64,000 nucleotides of DNA, taken from positions 28,352 to 92,351 of the forward strand of contig NZ_BGOW01000038.1 of assembly GCF_003851125.1 (NCBI RefSeq), given 5' to 3'. The notes under the pieces are model-generated. The model worked only from the letters and a program-made list of their open reading frames with translations. It had not been told where the DNA came from and searched no databases. Numbering within the stretch: the stretch's first letter is position 1; each line of letters starts with the position of its first letter. Origin of the DNA: Sulfuriferula multivorans. GTDB lineage: Bacteria > Pseudomonadota > Gammaproteobacteria > Burkholderiales > Sulfuriferulaceae. Shown here piece by piece: positions 28,999 through 37,562 of this stretch. Position numbers and translations under genes: made by a program.

Positions 28999-29523
28999 TT
29001 AGTCCGCCGAGGCTTTGACACCCGAGCCGTACAGGTAATGCGAGAACTGTGCGTGATCGCTGCTGACGGCGCGGAACAGGTGGTCCATGCTGAGTACCGC
29101 CTGCTCGACGATATTGATCGCGATATAGGGATGTTCGACTTTCATGCGTTTGTACATGGCGCGCGGCAACTTCAGCACCTGCGTATCCGCGGCCTTGGCA
29201 ACCAGTCTGACCGAACGTGCGCGCTTGTCGAAAAACGACATCATGCCGAGCATTTCACCCGCACCTGAGCGCACCACTTCATATTCGATGCTGCCATCAG
29301 GAATCACCAGGGCAACTTCACCCTTGACCACAAAATACAATTCGTCGCCGACGTCGCCCACATCCGAAATCACCGCATCCGTGCTGAAGTGCAGCACGGT
29401 CAGGTAATTGAGCAGGGTATTCACCTCGGCCACGGTAAGTGATTCGCACAAGTATTGCTGGGTCAGAAAGTGAGTCAGCTGGGCGTGTTCGGCATCATTC
29501 TTGGAAATGGTGTTTTCGGCCAT
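28999..29523 (-). CDS. Cyclic nucleotide-binding domain protein without a DNA-binding domain
   Basis: A 174-residue protein whose core is a Crp/cNMP-binding beta barrel (VGDELYFVVKGEVALVIPDG to GEMLGMMSFFDKRARSVRLVAK). The phosphate-binding cassette FFDKRARS departs from the usual Arg-Ser/Thr-Ala. No helix-turn-helix follows, so it is not a transcription factor of the usual kind. A GGAGA site precedes the ATG. Its partner is unknown. Confidence 0.85.
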   Translation of the reverse strand: MAENTISKNDAEHAQLTHFLTQQYLCESLTVAEVNTLLNYLTVLHFSTDAVISDVGDVGDELYFVVKGEVALVIPDGSIEYEVVRSGAGEMLGMMSFFDKRARSVRLVAKAADTQVLKLPRAMYKRMKVEHPYIAINIVEQAVLSMDHLFRAVSSDHAQFSHYLYGSGVKASAD

Positions 29524-29561
29524 GGATATCTCCGTTGGTTATTGTTCAATATTTAGCTGGA

Positions 29562-29957
29562 TTATAAACCGTCATCGTCCAAACCGGCCTGCTGCATCAA
29601 TCGCATGCCGCCAATCATGCCTTCCACGCGTTCGCGAATACGGCCTGCCAATGTTGTCCAGGCAGGCTTGTCGCTCACATCCGGGAGCGGCTCGAACGGA
29701 TAATGGCGATGTTGAAGGCCGGGGCGCAACGGCGGACATGCTGCATTGGCTACCGCATCCAGCGTAACCAGCAGGTCCGCCCATTCCACAGCAGCCTCTA
29801 CGAGAACCGGCACATCGCCCGTCACGCCAGGCAATACGGCGGCGCGCGCTTCCATCCACTCCGCTCCCAGACGATTGGCATAGTGTGCGGCCAGGTTGGG
29901 CGGAACCGGGTGCAGACCACCGAGAAACAGTATGCGGGCTTTACGTTTATAGGCCAT
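29562..29957 (-). CDS. Low-molecular-weight phosphatase-like protein lacking catalytic residues
   Basis: A 131-residue protein with the layout of the LMW phosphatase / arsenate reductase fold: a beta strand ILFLG, a loop, a helix with NLAAHYANRLGAEWMEARAA, and later ADLLVTLDAVANAACPP. The family P-loop C-x5-R is replaced by GGLHPVPPN, so it has no nucleophilic Cys or phosphate-binding Arg there. It probably binds rather than cleaves, or has another function. Located 38 bp upstream of the cyclic nucleotide-binding protein gene on the same strand. Confidence 0.7.
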   Translation of the reverse strand: MAYKRKARILFLGGLHPVPPNLAAHYANRLGAEWMEARAAVLPGVTGDVPVLVEAAVEWADLLVTLDAVANAACPPLRPGLQHRHYPFEPLPDVSDKPAWTTLAGRIRERVEGMIGGMRLMQQAGLDDDGL

Positions 29958-30050
29958 GTTTCATTACGCTGAAAGGTTCAGCCAGACCATCCATTGATAC
30001 ATGCTATCCAGTTTAACGCATCAGCGCATGACGCCACAGCCTGCGCAATG

Positions 30051-30077
30051 GGAATAAATAATGCGCTGGCCTGGTAT
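30051..30077 (+). promoter_or_regulatory. ECF-type promoter, copy 1 (DsrE-like gene)
   Basis: GGAATA (30051-30056), 16 nt, GGTAT (30073-30077). The full match with copy 2 is GGGAATAAnTAAT-N10-GGTATTGCA. It lies 137 bp before the DsrE-like start, so the leader would be about 130 nt. Confidence 0.6.
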
Positions 30078-30213
30078 TGCATTTACCGATCGCATGATCG
30101 GAACAAGCCTGGAAGCGGCTACCAAATCGGCGCGATAGTCCGGCAACCATAGGGCAAATTTTCCCGGCGCGATACATGCTTCGCGCAACCTTAATATCAA
30201 TCAGGAGAGCAAC

Positions 30214-30711
30214 ATGATGGAGAGAACACATACCGTATCAATGATCGCAGCGCTTATGGTTTGCCTCGGAGGGGGCGTCAGCCCGGCCTGGGCCGAAACT
30301 TCGATGCTGCAGTCCTACAAGTTCGAGACACCGGAATTCCTGCATCCCCATCCTTTTGCCAAGGCCCATGTGGTGCTACAGGTAAGTGAAGACAACCCGC
30401 AGCTGTGGGGGCTTACACTCAATAACATCACGAATCTGATGGCCTATTTCGGTCCGGACAATGTGCAGATCGTGATGGTAGCCTATGGCCCGGGGCTGAA
30501 AATGTTGTTCGCCGACAGCCCGGTAGCCGAGCGCATCAAGGCGCTGGATGCGCAAGGTGCGGAATTCGATGCCTGCAATGTGACCATCACAGGGATGACG
30601 AAAACACTCGGACATCGGCCCAAGCTGGTCGACGCATCGGCTATTGTACCGGGCGGGATTGTCCGCATTATGCAGCTGCAACAGCATGGCTTCGATTACA
30701 TCAAACCCTGA
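30214..30711 (+). CDS. Secreted DsrE/DsrF-like protein
   Basis: A 165-residue protein with a signal peptide ending near AWAET and a DsrE-type alpha/beta domain: KAHVVLQVSEDNP, NVQIVMVAYGPGLKMLF and a conserved cysteine, C121, in AEFDACNVTITGM, as in DsrE and YchN sulfur-transfer proteins. The AGGAGA site suits either ATG 30214 or 30217. Its periplasmic location differs from cytoplasmic DsrE. A promoter matching the ECF motif lies upstream. Confidence 0.82.
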   Translation: MMERTHTVSMIAALMVCLGGGVSPAWAETSMLQSYKFETPEFLHPHPFAKAHVVLQVSEDNPQLWGLTLNNITNLMAYFGPDNVQIVMVAYGPGLKMLFADSPVAERIKALDAQGAEFDACNVTITGMTKTLGHRPKLVDASAIVPGGIVRIMQLQQHGFDYIKP

Positions 30712-30732
30712 TATTTTCGCTGATAAAGAAGA

Positions 30733-30759
30733 AATGCGGGAAGATCGCCCTCCCGCATT
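30733..30759 (-). terminator. Terminator hairpin between convergent DsrE-like and cupredoxin genes
   Basis: Stem AATGCGGGA / TCCCGCATT (9 bp) with a 9-nt loop. On the minus strand it is followed by TCTTCTTT, so it reads as an intrinsic terminator of the cupredoxin transcript; on the plus strand the T run is missing. Confidence 0.6.
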
Positions 30760-30792
30760 CGAACGGCACACCCCCTCTTTTTATGTCGTGGA

Positions 30793-31167
30793 TTATTCGG
30801 TCACGACGATGGTTCCCGTCATGTTCTCGTGCCCGCTGCCGCAAAAAACATCGCACACAAACGGGAAAGTCCCGACCTTGTCCGACACCAGCCGCAAACG
30901 CGAAACCTTGCCCGGAATGATGTCGGCCCGCACGCCTAGATCAGGCACCTTGAAGCCCATGAACACATCGAGCGTAGTGAACTCAAGTATCACCGGCACG
31001 CCTTTTTTCAGCTTGATTTCATTCGGCGTGTAATCAAATTTTTTTGCGACGATTTTGATGACCGGATCTTCCGTTTGCACGCTCGCATAATCGCCGGCGC
31101 TAACCAGGCCCGTCCCCAGAACAGCGGCCAAAACGATGAGCTTGATTCCACGTGACTTGAGTTTCAT
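30793..31167 (-). CDS. Secreted CuA-like cupredoxin
   Basis: A 124-residue secreted protein with a cupredoxin fold. The C-terminal loop C105-x3-C109-x3-H113-x2-M116 (FVCDVFCGSGHENM) is the CuA motif of cytochrome oxidase subunit II and N2O reductase. The other CuA histidine, expected after the strand LEFTTLDVF, is replaced by M70 in FMGFKVPD, so the copper site may be altered. It begins 4 bp after the metallophosphoesterase stop, in one operon. Confidence 0.88.
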   Translation of the reverse strand: MKLKSRGIKLIVLAAVLGTGLVSAGDYASVQTEDPVIKIVAKKFDYTPNEIKLKKGVPVILEFTTLDVFMGFKVPDLGVRADIIPGKVSRLRLVSDKVGTFPFVCDVFCGSGHENMTGTIVVTE

Positions 31168-31171
31168 GGTT

Positions 31172-32068
31172 TTATCCTTTCACCACAGGCAGTTCTGTAA
31201 TACGGTATTGGGCTGTCTGCACATCCGCCTCGATATCGCGATAGCCCAGCCCTTTATATGGCTGTGCCGCATCCCACGGCAGCGGTGTGCGTTTAGGTTG
31301 CGAACCGGGTGCCGGCAGAGGAAAGATCAACGACTTTGCCGAATGGTGCGCGATATGCCCGGTCATGTGATGGTTTTCCTGGTGGATGTGCCCGTAAAAA
31401 ACCGTAACGTTCGGGTGCGGCATCAGCAGCGCGATTGCCTTGTCGCCATCACGGGTGGCCCAGTCCCATTGCGGGTATAGATCGAACAGCGGGCGATGGG
31501 TGAAGACCACGATCCTTGCGTCTTTGGGCTGGGCATTCAAATCTGTGGCGAGCCACTGCAACTGCGCCTCGCCGATACTTGCAGTGGGGTCGGAAACATT
31601 GTCCAGCACGATGAAATGCACGCCCTTGTGGTCGAAGGTGTAATGGGTCTTGCCGAAAAATTCCTGATAAGCCTCGCCATGATCCAGCGAGGCATCGTGT
31701 TCGCCCGGCATGAAGTGCACTTTTTTCACCTTGAGTTCGCTCACTATTTCGCGAAACTCTGCCAGCCGCTTTCTGCGCTCCTGCGGGTCGTCGGTGGTGT
31801 GGGTCAAGTCGCCGGTGAATACGATGAAATCCGGTTGCTGCGCCAGGCCATTGACTGCGGCGACAGCTTTCTTCAAGGTACCTTCTGCGTCCGGGTTGAC
31901 TTTCGGGCCCTTGAAACCCCAATGCGTGTCCGAAAGCTGGACGAAATAAAATTCCTTCGCATCACTGCGTTTTGCCATGCTGGAACAACCTGCCAGACCG
32001 GAAACGAATACCACGCCAGCCAGCCCGCTCAATTTCAAGAATTCGCGCCTATCCAGTATCTTTTCCAT
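31172..32068 (-). CDS. Tat-exported metallophosphoesterase (lipoprotein)
   Basis: Calcineurin-like phosphoesterase of 298 residues. The N-terminus has a twin-arginine motif, LDRREFLKLSG, and a lipobox LAGC. Metal-binding motifs are D47-T-H49, FTGDLTH, PGEHD, FTHRPLF and YGHIHQENH. The ATG at 32068 has a GGAGGA ribosome site. It is co-transcribed with the cupredoxin and has a paralogue at 48.6 kb. The substrate is unknown. An ECF-type promoter lies 47 bp upstream of the start. Confidence 0.9.
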   Translation of the reverse strand: MEKILDRREFLKLSGLAGVVFVSGLAGCSSMAKRSDAKEFYFVQLSDTHWGFKGPKVNPDAEGTLKKAVAAVNGLAQQPDFIVFTGDLTHTTDDPQERRKRLAEFREIVSELKVKKVHFMPGEHDASLDHGEAYQEFFGKTHYTFDHKGVHFIVLDNVSDPTASIGEAQLQWLATDLNAQPKDARIVVFTHRPLFDLYPQWDWATRDGDKAIALLMPHPNVTVFYGHIHQENHHMTGHIAHHSAKSLIFPLPAPGSQPKRTPLPWDAAQPYKGLGYRDIEADVQTAQYRITELPVVKG

Positions 32069-32114
32069 TATTTCCTCCAATGTTGTTATCGAGATCGAAC
32101 GCCTGCAACGTGCA

Positions 32115-32141
32115 ATACCGTTCACTCCGATTACTTATTCC
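32115..32141 (-). promoter_or_regulatory. ECF-type promoter, copy 2 (metallophosphoesterase-cupredoxin operon)
   Basis: On the minus strand GGAATA (32141-32136), 16 nt, GGTAT (32119-32115). Transcription would begin about 40 nt before the ATG at 32068. The match with copy 1 also includes GGGAATAA, TAAT and TTGCA at identical spacing. Confidence 0.65.
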
Positions 32142-32209
32142 CGCGCGACAAAAATACTTCGTGCGCGGCTATACATACGTGGCACCCAAATGGATTTAAC
32201 AGGGGTGCT

Positions 32210-32236
32210 GGAATACAATGGCGCGCTGATCGGTAT
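32210..32236 (+). promoter_or_regulatory. ECF-type promoter, copy 3 (sigma factor gene itself)
   Basis: GGAATA (32210-32215), 16 nt, GGTAT (32232-32236), just before the sigma gene. Weaker outside the two core boxes than copies 1 and 2. The leader to ATG 32251 would be only a few nucleotides; ATG 32269 is a possible start. Confidence 0.5.
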
Positions 32237-32250
32237 AACCACACGATGGG

Positions 32251-32799
32251 ATGACGGTGACTGAAGCGATGAAAGCCAAGCGGTTCGGAGAGATGGCGTT
32301 GCCGCATCTGAACGCTGCTTACAACCTGGCGCGCTGGCTCACCCACAGCGATCAGGATGCGCAAGACATTGTGCAGGAGGCCTATCTGCGTGCCTTCAAA
32401 TTTTTCGATGGCTTTCACGGCAACGATGCACGGGCATGGCTGCTCGCCATTGTCAGAAACACCACCTACACGTGGTTGCAGCAGAATCGCAACCATGTGC
32501 ATAGCGTATTTTTCGATGAGGACTTCCACGATCTCAACGAAGCAGATTCCGCCACGTTATGCGATCAGCCGGACAACAATCCCGCGGCGATCCTGGCGCG
32601 CAACGACGACAAACGCCTGCTGGATCGGGCGCTGGAGCAACTGCCGGTTGAATTTCGCGAAGTATTGGTATTGAGAGAACTGGAGGACTTGTCCTACAAG
32701 GAAATTTCCCATATCGCCGGCATTCCCATCGGCACGGTGATGTCCCGCCTGGCACGCGGCCGCAGGCTGCTGCAAGCCTGCCTTGAGCGGATGAATTAA
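32251..32799 (+). CDS. ECF-type RNA polymerase sigma factor
   Basis: A 182-residue sigma factor: region 2 with LARWLTHSDQDAQDIVQEAYLRAFKFF and region 4 with LSYKEISHIAGIPIGTVMSRLARGRRLL. It is followed 11 bp later by a zinc-containing anti-sigma gene. The upstream box GGAATA-N16-GGTAT, repeated at two neighbouring operons, suggests an autoregulated local regulon. The ATG at 32251 is taken; ATG 32269 is in frame. Confidence 0.94.
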   Translation: MTVTEAMKAKRFGEMALPHLNAAYNLARWLTHSDQDAQDIVQEAYLRAFKFFDGFHGNDARAWLLAIVRNTTYTWLQQNRNHVHSVFFDEDFHDLNEADSATLCDQPDNNPAAILARNDDKRLLDRALEQLPVEFREVLVLRELEDLSYKEISHIAGIPIGTVMSRLARGRRLLQACLERMN

Positions 32800-32810
32800 G
32801 GAGTCACGCG

Positions 32811-33602
32811 ATGGATTGCAAACGAACTCTGGAGCTACTCCCCGCCCATCTGGATCAGGAGCTGGGCTTGCCTGAATCCCGCGAAATGGATCAGCATCTG
32901 CAAACCTGCGCTGCCTGCCACAATGCCTTTGCTAGCCAGTCGGCACTGCGTGACGCAGTCAAGCAACGCGCTACCTATTTTCAGGCACCCATTGATCTGG
33001 AAAGCCGCATCAGGGCGGCGCTGCCTTTGGAACCTGAAATTGCCGCCGCCACGGCAAAGCGGCGGCCATGGCAGTGGGGATCATGGAACTGGTTGAATGC
33101 AGGCACCATGCTGGCTTCGCTGGTCGTGCTGGTATGGAGCGCCGGCCTCTATCTCGCAACGCCATCGCCCAATGAACTCCTCGCCGAAGAGGTGGTTTCC
33201 AGCCACGTACGTTCGCTGATGGTCAACCATCTTGCCGATGTCGCCTCCTCTGATCAGCACACGGTCAAGCCGTGGTTCGACGGCAAGCTGGATTTCTCCC
33301 CCCCTGTTGCCGATTTGACCGCGCAGGGCTTCCCGCTGGTTGGCGGCAGGCTCGATTATCTTGATCACCGTTCGGTGGCGGCGCTGGTATACCGCCATCG
33401 CCTGCACCTGATCAATGTTTACATCTGGCCCGCCGCCAACGAACGGCAGACCGCACTCCACAACCTGTCGATCCAGGGCTATCATCTGCTGCACTGGAGC
33501 GAAGCGGGAATGGTCTACTGGATGATTTCCGACCTGAATCCGCATGATCTGATGACACTCACCCGTATCCTCCAGGCTCAGGCTCAGCGCACGCCAAGTT
33601 AG
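32811..33602 (+). CDS. Anti-sigma factor with zinc-finger motif and one membrane helix
   Basis: A 263-residue protein. The N-terminus has the ZAS motif H29-x3-C33-x2-C36, a membrane helix spans about residues 98-117, and the remaining 145 residues are periplasmic, with HRHRLHLINVYIWP among conserved segments. It would hold the upstream sigma factor at the membrane until a periplasmic signal arrives. AAGGAG precedes the ATG. Confidence 0.9.
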   Translation: MDCKRTLELLPAHLDQELGLPESREMDQHLQTCAACHNAFASQSALRDAVKQRATYFQAPIDLESRIRAALPLEPEIAAATAKRRPWQWGSWNWLNAGTMLASLVVLVWSAGLYLATPSPNELLAEEVVSSHVRSLMVNHLADVASSDQHTVKPWFDGKLDFSPPVADLTAQGFPLVGGRLDYLDHRSVAALVYRHRLHLINVYIWPAANERQTALHNLSIQGYHLLHWSEAGMVYWMISDLNPHDLMTLTRILQAQAQRTPS

Positions 33603-33699
33603 GCTGCATCGGTAGATCCTGCTGCGTATTCAGTCCAATCCGTTAACCAAAATTTGCACTTCGAATTTGAGCCATCGCTGGCTAGAACAGGAGAAAAAC

Positions 33700-34245
33700 A
33701 TGGCAAGATTTTATCCCGCGCTGACCGGGCAGCATGAGCATTTCATCGCCAGCCAAAAAATATTTTTTACCGCCAGCGCACCGCAGCAGGGGCGCATCAA
33801 CCTTTCACCCAAAGGCCTGGACAGCCTGCGCATACTGGGTCCAAACCGGGTGGCCTATCTTGATCTCACCGGCAGCGGTAATGAGACCGCCGCGCACCTG
33901 CTCGAAAACGGGCGCATGACACTGATGTTTTGCAGCTTCGACGCCGACCCGTTGATCCTGCGGCTGTATGGGCAAGGCCGCGCCGTGAAGCCGCGCGATG
34001 CCGATTGGGCAGCCTTGCGGGGGCATTTCCCTGCACTGCCGGGAGAACGTCAAATCATTGATCTGAATATCGACTCGGTACAGACTTCGTGCGGCTACGC
34101 GGTACCGCAATATGTTTACACGGGCGAGCGTGACACGCTGGCGCGCTGGGCGGAAAAAAAGGGGCCTGCCGGGCTCCTCGACTACTGGCGCGAAAAAAAC
34201 CGCATGAGCATAGACGGACTGCCCAGCGGGCTGCTGGAGGGCTGA
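33700..34245 (+). CDS. Pyridoxamine 5'-phosphate oxidase family protein
   Basis: A 181-residue flavin-binding split-barrel protein. It opens MARFYPALTGQHEHFIASQK and has INLSPKGLDSLRILGPNRVAYLDLTGSGNETAAHL, typical of a family distinct from PdxH and often F420- or FMN-dependent. The ATG at 33700 has an AGGAG site. The natural substrate is unknown. Just downstream of the anti-sigma gene but without the ECF promoter box. Confidence 0.85.
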   Translation: MARFYPALTGQHEHFIASQKIFFTASAPQQGRINLSPKGLDSLRILGPNRVAYLDLTGSGNETAAHLLENGRMTLMFCSFDADPLILRLYGQGRAVKPRDADWAALRGHFPALPGERQIIDLNIDSVQTSCGYAVPQYVYTGERDTLARWAEKKGPAGLLDYWREKNRMSIDGLPSGLLEG

Positions 34246-34288
34246 TCCGGCGTGCTAACATAGTGGCAATTCAAACCTGATTTCTGCC

Positions 34289-35272
34289 TTGAATCCATTA
34301 TTATTTCCCCTGCTGCGCGTCTTGTCCGACGGTGAATTTCACTCCGGAGAAGTGCTCGCACAGCGTTTCAATGTATCGCGTGCCAGCATCTGGAATGCGC
34401 TCCAGGCTGCGCAGGACCAGGGCATGCTGCTAAACAAGGTGCGCGGACGCGGCTATCGTCTCCCCGCAGCACCCGACTGGCTCGACGCCGACGCAGTCGG
34501 GCAGGCGCTGGGTACCCGTGCAGACCAGTTTCATGTCCGTGTGACCGAGCACCTCGATTCGACCAATACCGAGCTGATGCGAGCTGCGGTAGACGGCGCA
34601 CCCCATCGGAGTTGCCTGGCAACGGAGATTCAACTTGCCGGACGCGGGCGGCGCGGGCGCGTCTGGCAAAGTGTGCTGGGTGGCAGTCTTGCCTGCTCGG
34701 TACTGTGGCGCTTTGATACGGGCATCGCTGCGCTTTCCGGCTTGAGCCTCGCCGTGGGCGTGGCGCTGCTGCGGGCATTACGTCAATTCGGCGCAGATGA
34801 GGTACAGCTCAAATGGCCGAACGACCTGCTCTGGCAATACCGCAAACTGGGGGGGATTCTGATTGAGGTGCAGGGCGATGTGATGGGGCCCTCATTTGCC
34901 GTGATCGGCATGGGCATTAATTTGCAGTTGCCGGTGTCGGTACGTGCCGAAATCGATCAGTCAGTGACCGATCTGAACGAAGTATGCGGCATCCGCGTCG
35001 AGCGCAACCGGTTATTGGCCGCGCTATTGATTCATCTGGATGATGTCATGCAGGATTTTGAGCAGTCCGGCCTCTCTCGATTACGCGCAGAATGGCTTGC
35101 AGCACACGCTTATCAGGACAAGCCGGTACGCGTGCTGCTTGCCAATGGCAATGACCAGCTGGGCATGGCGATCGGCGTATCCGCTGACGGGGCATTGCTG
35201 TTGCAAAGTGCAGACGGAAAGCAGCTGGCGCTCAATGGCGGCGAAGTTCACCTGACCCGCCGCCTCTCATGA
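34289..35272 (+). CDS. birA: Biotin-[acetyl-CoA-carboxylase] ligase, with N-terminal HTH
   Basis: A 327-residue bifunctional BirA. An N-terminal winged helix (FHSGEVLAQRFNVSRASIWNAL) precedes the ligase domain with the biotinyl-AMP loop GRGRRGRVW, KWPNDLLW and KLGGILIE, and a C-terminal SH3-like domain. It attaches biotin to the carboxylase carrier protein and may repress biotin genes. The start is TTG at 34289, with no clear ribosome site. It overlaps coaX by 4 bp. Confidence 0.95.
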   Translation: MNPLLFPLLRVLSDGEFHSGEVLAQRFNVSRASIWNALQAAQDQGMLLNKVRGRGYRLPAAPDWLDADAVGQALGTRADQFHVRVTEHLDSTNTELMRAAVDGAPHRSCLATEIQLAGRGRRGRVWQSVLGGSLACSVLWRFDTGIAALSGLSLAVGVALLRALRQFGADEVQLKWPNDLLWQYRKLGGILIEVQGDVMGPSFAVIGMGINLQLPVSVRAEIDQSVTDLNEVCGIRVERNRLLAALLIHLDDVMQDFEQSGLSRLRAEWLAAHAYQDKPVRVLLANGNDQLGMAIGVSADGALLLQSADGKQLALNGGEVHLTRRLS

Positions 35273-35997
35273 TTCTGGCGATCGACGCGGGAAACACCCG
35301 CATTAAATGGGGATTGCACGACGGGCAGGCATGGCTGGCACACGGCCGATGCATGCACCGTGAAATACACGAATTCGAGTGCGCGCTGGACCAGCTCCCC
35401 ACCCCGCAGAAAATCGTGTTCAGCAATGTAGGCGGCGCGCAACTGCAAGCTGCGCTCGAACATAGTCTGGCGCGCTACGCGGTCAGTGTGCAACAAGTGA
35501 CTGCCCGTGCCAGCCAGTGCGGGGTACGCAACGTTTACACCACGCCCGGGCAACTGGGCGCAGACCGCTGGGCTGCACTGATCGGTGCGCACCACCTCGG
35601 CGCCGCTAACGCGCTGGTGGTCAATTGCGGCACGGCGATCACCGTGGATGCGCTGCATCAGGGCGATTTCCTGGGCGGTGTCATTCTGCCCGGCTACCGC
35701 ATGATGGGCAGCATGCTGCAGCAAGGGACCGCTGGGCTGGCTAACGATCCGGGCCAATTCAGCGCCTGGCCGGACAACACTGCGGATGCGCTGGAGAGCG
35801 GCCGCATCCTGGCGATTGGCGGAGCGGTCGCGTTGTTGCGCGAGCAACTGGCCCGCCTGACCGGTGATTTACCGGAATTGATTGTAAGCGGCGGGGATGG
35901 CGCGCGGATTGCCCCATATCTTCCGCGGCCCTTGCAGTTAGTGGAGAATCTGGTACTGGAAGGATTGCGCGCGATCGCGCACGAGGAGTGTTTGTGA
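35269..35997 (+). CDS. coaX: Type III pantothenate kinase
   Basis: A 242-residue kinase of the ASKHA fold, first step of coenzyme A synthesis. The phosphate loop is MILAIDAGNTRIKWG; GADRWAALIGAHHLG and VVNCGTAITVDAL carry the pantothenate and catalytic residues. The birA-coaX order is typical of Betaproteobacteria. Confidence 0.96.
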   Translation: MILAIDAGNTRIKWGLHDGQAWLAHGRCMHREIHEFECALDQLPTPQKIVFSNVGGAQLQAALEHSLARYAVSVQQVTARASQCGVRNVYTTPGQLGADRWAALIGAHHLGAANALVVNCGTAITVDALHQGDFLGGVILPGYRMMGSMLQQGTAGLANDPGQFSAWPDNTADALESGRILAIGGAVALLREQLARLTGDLPELIVSGGDGARIAPYLPRPLQLVENLVLEGLRAIAHEECL

Positions 35998-36698
35998 GAC
36001 TGCTGTTTTTATTATTGTTGCTTGCCAATCTGGCCGTATTCGCCCTGCTGCAATGGGGTGGTGACATGAGCTCAACGCATCGCGCGCATACTTCACTACA
36101 CCCCGAGCGTATCGCGCTGGTTGGGGAGCCGCATGCCACGCCATCCCCGAAAATTCCGCCCGCCAATGCACCCGTGCCTGCGCCTCAGCCCGCTCAGGCT
36201 TCTGCAGCCAAGCCCGCCGCCAACGATAAAATCTGCATGACCTGGGGACCGGTAGCCCCGGCGCAATATGACAATGCCATCACTGCACTGGATCAGCTCA
36301 AGCTGGGCGAACGTCTCAGCCATCAGGCGCTGGGCACGCCAGGCGGTCCCTACTGGGTGTATTACCCGCCGCTGGCATCCAAGGCAGCGGCGGATAACAA
36401 GCTCGCGGAGCTGACAAATCTGGGCGTGCGTGACATCGCCGTGGTGCGTCCGGCCGGTCCGTGGCAAAACGCAATTTCACTCGGGTTATATGCCAAGCAG
36501 TCAATTGCCGAAGCGCGCGTGGCCGAACTGCACAAGAAAGGCGTACAGACGGTGAGCATCGAGGCACGTGGTAAAACTCCCAGCCTGTTTACCTTGCGTG
36601 ATCTGGATGCTGCCGAACAGGCAAAGATGACACAACTCCAGCAGTCTTATGCAGACACCCAACTCAAGCGGGTGGATTGCGCGCCCGGCTCTCACTGA
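35994..36698 (+). CDS. SPOR-domain membrane protein
   Basis: A 234-residue protein with one N-terminal membrane helix (MRLLFLLLLLANLAVFALLQ), a Pro/Ala-rich linker and a SPOR domain (PYWVYYPPLASKAAADNKLAEL to GVQTVSIEARG), which binds denuded peptidoglycan at division sites. The GTG at 35994 has GAGGAG 5 nt upstream; the GTG at 35988 overlaps that site and is unlikely. It overlaps coaX by 4 bp and converges with ubiA. Confidence 0.85.
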   Translation: MRLLFLLLLLANLAVFALLQWGGDMSSTHRAHTSLHPERIALVGEPHATPSPKIPPANAPVPAPQPAQASAAKPAANDKICMTWGPVAPAQYDNAITALDQLKLGERLSHQALGTPGGPYWVYYPPLASKAAADNKLAELTNLGVRDIAVVRPAGPWQNAISLGLYAKQSIAEARVAELHKKGVQTVSIEARGKTPSLFTLRDLDAAEQAKMTQLQQSYADTQLKRVDCAPGSH

Positions 36699-37562
36699 TT
36701 AACGTAACCAGTAATCCAGTACCAGCCCGGCGAACACCGCCGCGCCCAGCCAGTTGTTGTGCAAAAATGCCTTGAAGCAGCGTGCGCGGTCGCGGCCCCG
36801 GATCAGGGTGTAATGGTAAACGGCAATTGATGCCGCCACACCTAAACCCGCATCGAACCAGAGCCCCCTGCCCTGGCGCCAGCCCACGTAGGCTAGCAAT
36901 AGCAAAGTCGCGGCATAGCACAGCATCACCGCCGCCACATCGAAACGCCCAAACGTCAACGCAGAAGTCTTGATACCGATTTTTATGTCGTCATCACGAT
37001 CCACCATGGCGTACTCGGTGTCGTAGGCAATCGCCCAGAAGATATTCGCTATCAGCAACAGCCAGGCATCCATCGGCACGCTGCCGAGCTGCGCTGCATA
37101 GGCCATGGGAATGCCAAAGCCGAAAGCAATACCCAGATAGGCTTGCGGAATGGCAAGAAAACGCTTGGTGTAGGGATAGCTGGCGGCCAGGAACAGCGCC
37201 GGCACGGATAACATCATCACCAGCCGGTTGAGCGGCAGGATCAGCAGAAAAGCCAGTGCGGACAGGGCCGCAGCCAGCAGCAGGGCTTCCTTGCCGCTCA
37301 CTCTCCCAGCCGCCAGCGGGCGATCCCTGGTGCGCGCCACGTGGGCGTCGAAATCGCGGTCGGCATAGTCATTGATGACGCAACCCGCTGAGCGCATCAG
37401 TACCGTACCCAGCACGAAAATCCACACTATCATCCATTGCGGATGCCCCGCAGACACAAACCACAGCCCCCACAGGGTCGGCCACAACAGCAGCAGAATG
37501 CCGATCGGTTTATCCAGGCGCATCAATTTTTCATACAGACTCAAGCGTTGTGCGAGTGTCAT
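36699..37562 (-). CDS. ubiA: 4-hydroxybenzoate octaprenyltransferase
   Basis: A 287-residue integral membrane prenyltransferase of ubiquinone synthesis, with about eight or nine helices. The two Asp-rich, magnesium-diphosphate sites are NDYADRDFD and DRDDDIKIG, with the YPYTKR segment between. The ATG at 37562 overlaps the ubiC stop by 4 bp; in-frame sequence upstream is ubiC in another frame. Confidence 0.96.
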   Translation of the reverse strand: MTLAQRLSLYEKLMRLDKPIGILLLLWPTLWGLWFVSAGHPQWMIVWIFVLGTVLMRSAGCVINDYADRDFDAHVARTRDRPLAAGRVSGKEALLLAAALSALAFLLILPLNRLVMMLSVPALFLAASYPYTKRFLAIPQAYLGIAFGFGIPMAYAAQLGSVPMDAWLLLIANIFWAIAYDTEYAMVDRDDDIKIGIKTSALTFGRFDVAAVMLCYAATLLLLAYVGWRQGRGLWFDAGLGVAASIAVYHYTLIRGRDRARCFKAFLHNNWLGAAVFAGLVLDYWLR

